DNA from: Nocardia vaccinii NBRC 15922
Lineage (GTDB): Bacteria > Actinomycetota > Actinomycetes > Mycobacteriales > Mycobacteriaceae
Assembly: GCF_001613305.1 (NCBI RefSeq)
Contig: NZ_BDCC01000090.1
Span: forward strand, 1 to 32,409
DNA: 32,409 nucleotides
Direction: 5' to 3'
Positions 8,100-14,722 of the stretch are shown here, piece after piece. Position 1 is the first letter of the stretch. Each line of letters begins with the position of its first letter. The notes beneath the pieces are model-generated. The model searched no databases, was not told the origin of the DNA, and worked only from the letters and a program-made list of their open reading frames with translations. The position numbers and the translations under genes were made by a program.

Positions 8100-8165
8100 A
8101 ACGTCGCCTCGTGTGGCAGGAGCCACTCGAGTTAGGTGCAGGCAGCCGGTTACTTGTAGAATCGA

Positions 8166-8180
8166 AATTGTATCTAATAC
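8166..8180. promoter_or_regulatory. Candidate operator/promoter of the GntR gene
   Basis: The segment TTGTATCTAATAC contains the dyad GTAT-CTA-ATAC (8170-8180), ending 24 bases before the regulator's ATG. It also resembles a -10 element. GntR/FCD proteins typically bind short dyads of this form and often repress themselves. The half-site recurs upstream of other units in the window. Confidence 0.4.
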
Positions 8181-8204
8181 TCTGTAACGGACTGTGAGGG
8201 TGGG

Positions 8205-8870
8205 ATGGACGTCGTCTACGGGGATCGGGTTTCGAGTCGGGTCTGGGCAACGAAGGCTGACGTCGTGTACGACACGATCCGCAGGCAGATTATCGACGGC
8301 AAGATCGCTCCCGGCGCTGCCCTCGATCAGGCTCTTGTTGCACAGCAACTCGGGGTGTCGACTACACCGCTACGCGAAGCGATGCGCCGCTTGGAAAGCG
8401 AAGGCTTGCTTACTCAGGTTGCCCACCGCGAGATGCGGGTACCGCTTCTGAGTAGGTCGGACCTGGTCGGTATCTATGACATCCGCATGCAGTTGGACCC
8501 GTGGGCAGCGCGGCTGGGCACGCAACGCGCCACTGATGCCCAGCGTGCAGCGGTGCTGGAAATGAAGGATTTTCCCGACACCGATTCGGTTGTGGAATTG
8601 AGCGAGCACCACGCCGAGCTGCATCGGCGGATCTACATCGCCGCCGGCAATATCAATCTCACCAACATTCTCGACGTGTTGTGGGATCGTTCGCGGCGGT
8701 ATCGGATCATCTTGTTCGGTGCCGAAGCCGGGTTCGGTCTACGCATCAATGAACAGTATGCTTTGGTCGACGCGTTCGTCGAAGGACGCGCGGCGGACGC
8801 CGCCAAGACACTGAAGCAGTCGCTACAACGCTCTGTTGATCTGCTGGTGCAGCGCATTCCGGTGGCCTGA
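8205..8870 (+). CDS. GntR-family transcriptional regulator (FadR/FCD type)
   Basis: A 221-residue regulator. The N-terminal winged helix (about residues 15-75) has the GntR pattern: VVYDTIRRQIIDGKIAPG, then the recognition region LGVSTTPLREAMRRLESEGLL. The C-terminal helical domain resembles the FCD ligand-binding domain, with LHRRIYIAAGN near residue 145. One usual metal-binding His appears to be replaced by Gln (NEQYALVDAF), so metal use is uncertain. The ATG follows a GAGGGTGGG ribosome site. It sits between the two plus-strand catabolic blocks and probably controls them in response to a pathway acid or CoA thioester. Candidate operators are listed upstream of four units. Confidence 0.92.
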   Translation: MDVVYGDRVSSRVWATKADVVYDTIRRQIIDGKIAPGAALDQALVAQQLGVSTTPLREAMRRLESEGLLTQVAHREMRVPLLSRSDLVGIYDIRMQLDPWAARLGTQRATDAQRAAVLEMKDFPDTDSVVELSEHHAELHRRIYIAAGNINLTNILDVLWDRSRRYRIILFGAEAGFGLRINEQYALVDAFVEGRAADAAKTLKQSLQRSVDLLVQRIPVA

Positions 8871-8899
8871 CTCCCGAGACCTTCCCGCGCGCCCAGAGA

Positions 8900-8931
8900 G
8901 CCCGACGATGGCCACATTTTCATCGTCGGGC
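8900..8931 (+). terminator. Strong hairpin after the GntR gene
   Basis: A perfect 11-base stem: GCCCGACGATG at 8900-8910 pairs with CATCGTCGGGC at 8921-8931 around a ten-base loop, 30 bases after the regulator stop. Only a short T-containing tail follows, so it resembles the U-poor terminators of actinobacteria. Confidence 0.7.
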
Positions 8932-9245
8932 CTTCGTCGTCTATACGGGTCGAGCGGGCTCTAGTGTCGCCAAGGTTGTTGCATTTTATAAAATATTCGC
9001 TAAGGTTGAGGCAGCGGCAGAGCTGTGGCACAACCCTCGGATGTGACTGAGGTGCATGCGGCCTCATGTGTCGCCTCCTCGATGGCGAAGGTAGCCGGGA
9101 AGCAGTGACTTCGCCGTTCCGAGTCAGGTGGAATCGCCAAATAACAAGCGCTGCAAGGATTTGCGACGCCACATCGATAGAGGTTCGGCGTCGCGGCATG
9201 ACTGAACGCAGGGCAAATGCAAGAGCACACTGAGTGAGAGAGCCC
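8932..9245. promoter_or_regulatory. Control region upstream of the RraA/dehydrogenase operon
   Basis: About 310 bases without a supported gene. It contains the A+T-rich dyad at 8978-8996 and then mixed sequence with no recognised motif. CATGACTGAAC occurs at 9197-9207 and again at 9245-9255, the second copy covering the RraA start. The first copy would open an 11-codon reading frame ending at 9233. I do not claim that it is translated. Confidence 0.4.
8978..8996. promoter_or_regulatory. Candidate operator with perfect 12-base palindrome
   Basis: ATTTTATAAAAT (8983-8994) is a perfect palindrome in an otherwise G+C-rich region. With its left flank it reads GTTGCATTTTATAAAAT. The same GCATTTTATAA core occurs at 13178 before the PrpD gene. 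This is consistent with one regulator controlling both units. Confidence 0.5.
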
Positions 9246-9890
9246 ATGACTGAACAACGCCACTCGACGAGCGATGACACCACTGCCTTTCGGGTAGTAA
9301 ACCTGGTCTTTCCAACGGCGACGTTGCATGAGGCTGCCGGCCGCATCGGGGCGTTGACCCACGAAATCAAGCCGGTGGACTCCGACTTCAGAATTTGGGG
9401 TCCGGCGTACACCGTACGCACGGGACCTGGTCATAACTTGTGGATTCATCGCGGCGTGTACGAGGCTCCTGCGGGCAGTGTGCTGGTCGTCGAGATCACT
9501 CCTGGTGATGTGTTCGGGTACTGGGGTGAGATCTTGTCGGTGGCGGCACAGGCGCGCGGGCTGGCCGGCTTGGTCATCGACGGCGGTGTCCGCGACACCG
9601 CACTTCTATCCGAGGTGGGGTTCCCAGTATTCGCTGCGGCGGTCAGCATTTCCGGAACCGGCAAGGACCCGCAGGTACCCGGAGCGCTAGGAGAGCCGGT
9701 CAGCATCCGCGGGGTGACCGTACGAAGCGGTGATCTGGTCGTGGGGGACCGCGATGGCGTGGTCGTCCTTGCCGCTGACACGGTCGACGACGTGTTGGCA
9801 GCCAGTCGAGCGCGGGAGGAGAAGGAGGCAGACATGATGCGTGCCTTGCGAAATGGTGCGACAACCCTCGATCTGCTGGGGTTGCGATGA
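9246..9890 (+). CDS. RraA-like / HMG-CHA aldolase family protein (copy 1)
   Basis: A 214-residue member of the RraA/4-hydroxy-4-methyl-2-oxoglutarate aldolase family. Metal-dependent members split 4-carboxy-4-hydroxy-2-oxoadipate into pyruvate and oxaloacetate, while RraA itself inhibits RNase E. The signature segment is VIDGGVRD (about residues 114-121), carrying the Arg-Asp pair that binds substrate and metal. The acidic residue usually found two residues later is not seen (RDTAL), so activity may differ. ATG at 9246 is preferred over the in-frame GTG at 9234 because GAGAGAG lies just upstream. The stop overlaps the next gene's ATG. It leads an operon with two acyl-CoA dehydrogenases and a LigJ-like hydratase, which favours a metabolic role. 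Confidence 0.85.
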   Translation: MTEQRHSTSDDTTAFRVVNLVFPTATLHEAAGRIGALTHEIKPVDSDFRIWGPAYTVRTGPGHNLWIHRGVYEAPAGSVLVVEITPGDVFGYWGEILSVAAQARGLAGLVIDGGVRDTALLSEVGFPVFAAAVSISGTGKDPQVPGALGEPVSIRGVTVRSGDLVVGDRDGVVVLAADTVDDVLAASRAREEKEADMMRALRNGATTLDLLGLR

Positions 9891-11020
9891 GTGGTATGGA
9901 TGCACTGATCGCCCTGCGCGGTGAGGTGCGTGAGTTCCTGCGCGAGAGTTGCGCCGCAGGAGAATGGACCCCGGCGGTCGATGGCTGGGTCGGGGGCTTG
10001 AGTCCCCGTTTCAGCAAGATGCTCGCTGCTCGTGGGTGGGTCGGTATGACGGTTCCGCTTGAATACGGCGGGTCGGCGCAGGGGGCGTTGCGGCGCTTTG
10101 TCGTCACCGAGGAGTTGTTGGCCGCGGGTGCGCCGGTCGCGGCGCACTGGATCGCGGACCGGCAGATTGTGCCCAGCCTCCTGAACCATGGAACAGTTCA
10201 GCAGCGGACACGGTATCTGCCTGGTATCGCCGCCGGTGAACTCTACATTTGCCTGGGAATGTCCGAACCCGACGCCGGGTCGGATCTGGCGGCTGTACGC
10301 ACACGGGCCACCCGCCAGGCTGATGGCTCGTGGCTCGTGTCCGGATCCAAGATCTGGACCTCACACGCTCAGATCTCGCATGCCATCCTGGTGTTGGCCC
10401 GGACAGAGCCCCCCGGCGACAAGCGTCATGCCGGCCTAAGTCAGTTTCTCATCGACCTGCCGTACGAGGGTGTCACCATTCGTCCGATCGTCACGCTCGA
10501 CGGCCACGCCCATTTCAATGAGGTCATTTTCGACGATGTCGTCGTGCCCGCTGACGCATTGCTGGGACAGGAAGGACAGGGGTGGGCACAGGTCACCGCG
10601 GAACTGGCCTACGAACGCAGTGGGCCCGAACGGATCATGAGCACAGTGCCGCTGCTGCTCACCTGGGGTGCGTACTTGCGTTCCACGCCTGACGATGTCG
10701 GTGCCCGGCTCGAGTTCGCGCGACTGTCGGCGACTCTGTCCACTCTGCGCGCCATGTCTTTCGAGGTCGCGTGCGCGCTTGATGCCGGCGAGTTGCCGGC
10801 CACCCGGGCTGCCATGGTCAAGGAGCTTGGGGGAACCTTCGAGCAAGAAGTCGTGGAGGTGGTCAGTCGATGGACACCAGTGGAACCAGATTTCGGCAGT
10901 GACAATTTGTTCGCCGTGCAACTGGCCCAAGCCATTACCCACGGACCGACTTTCACGATCCGCGGCGGCGCGAGCGACGTTCTGCGTGGCATTGTTGCGA
11001 AAGGGCTCGGTGCACGATGA
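9887..11020 (+). CDS. Acyl-CoA dehydrogenase, probable catalytic subunit of a heteromeric pair
   Basis: A 377-residue acyl-CoA dehydrogenase. It has the flavin segment CLGMSEPDAGSDLAAVRTRA (residues 122-141), followed by WLVSGSKIWTSHA. The usual C-terminal YEGT motif reads RGGA. A Glu is present at the alternative catalytic position, Glu243 in LAYERSG, as in the actinobacterial FadE enzymes that act on steroid side-chain thioesters. Those enzymes are known to work as alpha2beta2 complexes encoded by adjacent genes. The next gene overlaps by four bases (ATGA) and encodes a shorter dehydrogenase-like protein, so the same arrangement is likely. The acyl-CoA substrate is unknown. Confidence 0.92.
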   Translation: MSGMDALIALRGEVREFLRESCAAGEWTPAVDGWVGGLSPRFSKMLAARGWVGMTVPLEYGGSAQGALRRFVVTEELLAAGAPVAAHWIADRQIVPSLLNHGTVQQRTRYLPGIAAGELYICLGMSEPDAGSDLAAVRTRATRQADGSWLVSGSKIWTSHAQISHAILVLARTEPPGDKRHAGLSQFLIDLPYEGVTIRPIVTLDGHAHFNEVIFDDVVVPADALLGQEGQGWAQVTAELAYERSGPERIMSTVPLLLTWGAYLRSTPDDVGARLEFARLSATLSTLRAMSFEVACALDAGELPATRAAMVKELGGTFEQEVVEVVSRWTPVEPDFGSDNLFAVQLAQAITHGPTFTIRGGASDVLRGIVAKGLGAR

Positions 11021-12087
11021 CTGACAGCGAACAGATTCGTTGGATCACCGACAGTGTCGAAGCCGCGCTTCTGGCGCTCGACATCGGCACTGCAGGCGAC
11101 GAGACCGACGATGGGCATCGCGCATGGAAGTCCTTGGTGCACAACGGAATGACCCTGGTGGGCGTGCCTGAGGAGGCGGGTGGCAGCGGCGGCGGGTGGG
11201 CTGAGGCCGCCGCTGTGCTCGCCGAGAGTGCCCGCCATGGTGTGTCGCTGCCGATTCTCGAAACGGCATGGCTGGCCGCCCACGCCGCAGTCTCGGCGGG
11301 GTTGTCGGTCCCGGCGGGCCGAGCCACCATCGCGATAGTCGCACCCGACATGGTCGAGGATGGTGGCCCGGAAGCCATTCCTGTATTAGCCGGCACGATC
11401 GCGCGGGTCCCGTTTCTGCCGGATGCCGACGAGGTGTTTGTGCTCGCCCCTGTCCGCGATGCGACTTATGTGGCGCGTCTGACGATCGGTTCGTTGAAGG
11501 TACGGCCAGGTGCGACGGTCGCGGCGGAGCCCCGCGGCGATCTCGTACTCGGTGGCCCGCTGCACACGGCCGAGCAGGGGTGGGCGGACATCGATCTCAT
11601 CGGTCGCCTCCACGACCGGCTGTTGGCCGGTCGAGTCGTGCAGGGTGCGGCGGTCGCGCGCACCGTGCAGGGAATGACGCTCGAGCACACCGAGACCCGC
11701 GTGCAGTTCGGTCGACCTTTGATCCGGCTGCAAGCGGTGCAACACCGACTCGCCCGCCTTGCGGCGAATGCCGAAGTGCTGCAGGTGTGCTCGCGGGTGG
11801 CAGTCGCCGCTCTCGACAAAGATGTAGACGACCAGGCGCGCAGGCGCGCGATCACTTCCGCCGCGTTGGCGTCGTTCGATGCGGTCGGTGCCGTTGTCGA
11901 ACAGGCCCAGCAGTTGCACGGCGCCATGGGATTCACTCGCGAACATGCGCTAGCGCGTTCGACGCTGCGGATGCTCGGCTGGCGTCAGGAGCTCGGTGGC
12001 GCTCGCTGCCGCGGCACCGAACTGGCTCATGACCTCCTCGACTCGGATCTCCCGGTGTGGGACCGACTCGCACCGCTGGGCGCCTGA
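11017..12087 (+). CDS. Acyl-CoA dehydrogenase-like protein, probable partner subunit
   Basis: A 356-residue dehydrogenase-fold protein, more divergent than the gene before it. The N-terminal helical domain and the C-terminal segment with TRVQFGRPLIRLQAVQHRLA (around residues 228-247) are recognisable. The middle flavin-binding signature is degraded, and I find no Glu in either of the usual catalytic positions. This is the pattern of the non-catalytic subunit in alpha2beta2 FadE pairs of Mycobacterium and Rhodococcus. The start overlaps the preceding stop (ATGA). The next gene, the LigJ-like amidohydrolase, follows after 58 bases. Confidence 0.88.
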   Translation: MTDSEQIRWITDSVEAALLALDIGTAGDETDDGHRAWKSLVHNGMTLVGVPEEAGGSGGGWAEAAAVLAESARHGVSLPILETAWLAAHAAVSAGLSVPAGRATIAIVAPDMVEDGGPEAIPVLAGTIARVPFLPDADEVFVLAPVRDATYVARLTIGSLKVRPGATVAAEPRGDLVLGGPLHTAEQGWADIDLIGRLHDRLLAGRVVQGAAVARTVQGMTLEHTETRVQFGRPLIRLQAVQHRLARLAANAEVLQVCSRVAVAALDKDVDDQARRRAITSAALASFDAVGAVVEQAQQLHGAMGFTREHALARSTLRMLGWRQELGGARCRGTELAHDLLDSDLPVWDRLAPLGA

Positions 12088-12145
12088 GTGTTTCAGGTTC
12101 CCGATACACACTCTGGCCACCGACACATCACGTCAGGAGAACTCG

Positions 12146-13126
12146 ATGATCATCGACGCACACGCTCACCTCGTCGCCCCGCCTTCCTTTCAGGCGGCGT
12201 GGACCATGATGGAAGCAGCCGGTCCCTACAGCGGTCGGACCAAGATGCATTGCACCGCAGATGAACTCATTGACTACGCGGACCGGCAGATCGCGTTGAT
12301 GGATGAGGTCGGCACCGACATTCAATTGACGTCACCGCGGCCTTACACGCTCAAGCACTCGCACCCCGCAGGCAAAGTGGTCGAGTGGTGGGTGCAGAAC
12401 AACAATGACGCCATCCACGTCCAGGCACAGGCCCGACCCGACCGTATCAAGGGGGTCGGTGCGTTGCCGCAGCAGGCCGGGCAACCGGTCGACGTTGTCT
12501 TCGACGAGCTCGACCGGTGTGTCAACGATCTCGGTTTTGTCGGTGTGCTGGTCAACCCGGATCCCGGTGAGGGCGACGGCAGGACACCAACTATGGGTGA
12601 CGAGTACTGGTATCCACTGTATGAGAAGCTCGTCGAATACGACATCCCGGCACTGCTGCATTGTGCCGGCTGCTATGGGCGGGAAAGCTTCAGTGAGCAC
12701 TTTATCTCCGAGGAGTCCCTTGCTATCTTGTCGATCCTGCGCAGCTCGGTCTTCGACGACTTTCCCTCGCTCGAGCTGATCGTTCCGCACGGTGGTGGGT
12801 CTGTGCCCTATCAGCTCGGCCGCTGGGCTGCCCACACCGGCAGGCATCAAGGCTGGACAACTGTCGAGGAAGCCACAGTCAAGTTCACCGAGGGACTGCG
12901 CAAGTTCTATTACGACACTTGCCTCTACACGCCCGCAGCATTGTCGCTGCTGATCGGTGTCGTCGGATCCGACCGAGTGCTGTTCGGCACCGAGCGGCCA
13001 GGTAGCGGGTTCGCGTTCGAGGACATCAAGCCGGTGATCGAGGGCCTGCCGGGACTGCGTGACGAAGACCTGACCAACATCTTCGAAGAGAACGTCCGCA
13101 AGCTGTACAAGCGCGCCGCGCTCTAG
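12146..13126 (+). CDS. Amidohydrolase, 4-oxalomesaconate hydratase (LigJ)-like
   Basis: A 326-residue member of the amidohydrolase-2 family. By eye it matches 4-oxalomesaconate hydratase LigJ along its length (LigJ about 340 residues). It opens with MIIDAHAH (metal ligands His6 and His8). It has LNDLG-like ERCVNDLGFIG spacing as CVNDLGFVGVLVNPDPGEG (125-143), WYPLYEKLVEYDIPALLH with His172, VPHGGGSVPYQLGRW with His215, and FGTE with Glu283. LigJ adds water to 4-oxalomesaconate in protocatechuate/gallate 4,5-cleavage, giving the substrate of an RraA-family aldolase, and such aldolases are present here. ATG at 12146 is chosen over an extended upstream frame because AGGAGA lies seven bases before it. 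A related decarboxylase or hydrolase role cannot be excluded. Confidence 0.85.
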   Translation: MIIDAHAHLVAPPSFQAAWTMMEAAGPYSGRTKMHCTADELIDYADRQIALMDEVGTDIQLTSPRPYTLKHSHPAGKVVEWWVQNNNDAIHVQAQARPDRIKGVGALPQQAGQPVDVVFDELDRCVNDLGFVGVLVNPDPGEGDGRTPTMGDEYWYPLYEKLVEYDIPALLHCAGCYGRESFSEHFISEESLAILSILRSSVFDDFPSLELIVPHGGGSVPYQLGRWAAHTGRHQGWTTVEEATVKFTEGLRKFYYDTCLYTPAALSLLIGVVGSDRVLFGTERPGSGFAFEDIKPVIEGLPGLRDEDLTNIFEENVRKLYKRAAL

Positions 13127-13177
13127 AGCCGAATCCACCTCCAGTTAATTATGTGATCCACCTTCCATTAGTGCAGA

Positions 13178-13193
13178 GCATTTTATAAGATGC
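13178..13193. promoter_or_regulatory. Candidate operator upstream of the PrpD gene
   Basis: GCATTTTATAAGATGC is a 16-base palindrome with only one mismatched pair. The GCATTTTATAA core matches the dyad at 8981. It lies 71 bases before the PrpD start, inside a 138-base gap, and suggests an internal promoter splitting the downstream genes from the LigJ-like gene. Confidence 0.5.
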
Positions 13194-13264
13194 AAAAGAC
13201 AACCGACTGAGGCGTGGAACGTGTTGGCGCGGCACGGAAGGTGCTGCGATGGAAAGGCGAGGAA

Positions 13265-14722
13265 ATGTCGACCACTTCTGAAATCACCGACGGCGTCGTT
13301 GAGTTGGCGGCGTTCTTGACCGGTGACGATATGAGTGCAGACGCGATCAGTGCGACAAAGATGCTGGTCCTGGACTCGCTCGCATGCACGGTAGCGGGAG
13401 TGACGCTGGGCTCCGGCGGAATAGTCGAAAAGGTATTGACCGCTTGCGGTGGCGTTCCTGAGTCGACTGTGATCGGTTCCGGCGACCGCCTTCCGGCGTT
13501 GGTTGCCACTTATGTCAACTGTCACGCCGCCAACGCCCTGGATGCAGACGAGACTGTACGTTATAAGGGGCACATCGCCGCAGCCACTGTGCCGACGGCG
13601 ATCGCATTCGGCGAGAAGGTCCATGCCTCGGGGATGGACGTGCTCACGGCGATCGCGGTGGGCTATGAGGTCGCCACCCGCTACGCTCAGACGCTGCAGG
13701 GGATTCGGGTCAACGAGCGTGGTGAAACCGAGATGCCGCGGATCGGCGGCTACAGCTGGGTGGGCCTGGCATCGACGGTGGCTGCTGGCCGTCTGCTCAG
13801 GCTGGATGCCACGCAGATGCGTATGGCGATCGGTATTGCCGGCAGCACCCTTCCGCTGCCGGCGTCGACACCGTTCGGACTCAACCTGCCGCGGCCGATG
13901 ACGAAGTACTTGATGTACGGCGCGGCGGCCCATTCGGGTGCCCTGGCCGCACTCCTGGCCGCCGAGGGGTTCACTGGTGAGGTCGCGATTCTCGATGGCG
14001 ACGCTGGTCTGTGGGCGGCACTGGGATCCCTGGGCGCCGACCCCGGAGCGATACTGGCGGGTGCTCCTGTCCGCTGGGCGGTCGAGGACGCCTGCTACAA
14101 GGCGTACCCCGGTTGTCGGTTCAACGCCCCGGCCATCGATCTCTACCTGGAACTTGTTGCGGCGGAATCGATTACCCCAGATCAGGTGATGTCGATCGAG
14201 GTGCTTCTGCCCGCAGCGGGACTGCGTAAGCACAAGGCCGACCGACGGGAGGTCGAGACACTCGTCGACGCGACCTTCTCCCTGCCGCACCTGCTGGGCT
14301 GTGCCGCCTACCTCAGCGACTCGATGGGGCCAGCGTGGGTCGACGACAGTGCCCGCACCGACCCGCGGATCCGTGACTTCGCTGCCCGGGTGCAGTGTGA
14401 CGTGCTCAGCGCGGCAGGGGAAATGGCCGCCGAGGACCTCGCCCAGCACGGGCACCTGACTCGCATGCCCACGAAGCTGACGGTTGTGACCGACCGTGGC
14501 GTGTTCACGCGTTCGGCCGAGTATGCGCGCGGCGACGTCTATGACAGTGCCTACGCATTCGAGTTCGACGATGTGGCGCGGAAATTCCGTCAGTTCACCA
14601 AGGATGTCCTGACCGAGGAGGGCGCCGAGAACACGATCGCATCGGTCGCCGCCCTCGACCAGCTCACGACGCTCGACGGGCTGATGTCGGCCTGCTCAAC
14701 ACGGAAGGAGCGAGTCGCGTGA
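13265..14722 (+). CDS. MmgE/PrpD family protein
   Basis: A 485-residue protein of the MmgE/PrpD fold, which includes 2-methylcitrate dehydratase and cis-aconitate decarboxylase. Typical features are LVLDSLACTVAGV (residues 35-47), the substrate-site region NCHAANALDADETVRYKGHI (98-117), and YKAYPGCRFNAPAID in the C-terminal domain. Known members act on small polycarboxylic acids, so a hydratase, dehydratase or isomerase step on a ring-cleavage tricarboxylate is plausible. That is inference. ATG at 13265 has GGCGAGGA upstream and fits the family N-terminus better than the GTG at 13214. The stop overlaps the next gene's GTG (GTGA). An operator-like palindrome precedes it. Confidence 0.9.
   Translation: MSTTSEITDGVVELAAFLTGDDMSADAISATKMLVLDSLACTVAGVTLGSGGIVEKVLTACGGVPESTVIGSGDRLPALVATYVNCHAANALDADETVRYKGHIAAATVPTAIAFGEKVHASGMDVLTAIAVGYEVATRYAQTLQGIRVNERGETEMPRIGGYSWVGLASTVAAGRLLRLDATQMRMAIGIAGSTLPLPASTPFGLNLPRPMTKYLMYGAAAHSGALAALLAAEGFTGEVAILDGDAGLWAALGSLGADPGAILAGAPVRWAVEDACYKAYPGCRFNAPAIDLYLELVAAESITPDQVMSIEVLLPAAGLRKHKADRREVETLVDATFSLPHLLGCAAYLSDSMGPAWVDDSARTDPRIRDFAARVQCDVLSAAGEMAAEDLAQHGHLTRMPTKLTVVTDRGVFTRSAEYARGDVYDSAYAFEFDDVARKFRQFTKDVLTEEGAENTIASVAALDQLTTLDGLMSACSTRKERVA

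Noticed and set aside
9198..9233. An 11-codon leader-like frame before the RraA gene
   Set aside because: It has no good ribosome site or regulatory codon run; its resemblance to the real start looks like a short direct repeat.
11996..12145. Upstream extension of the LigJ-like amidohydrolase frame
   Set aside because: It overlaps the dehydrogenase gene; the family start MIIDAHAH follows AGGAGA at 12146.
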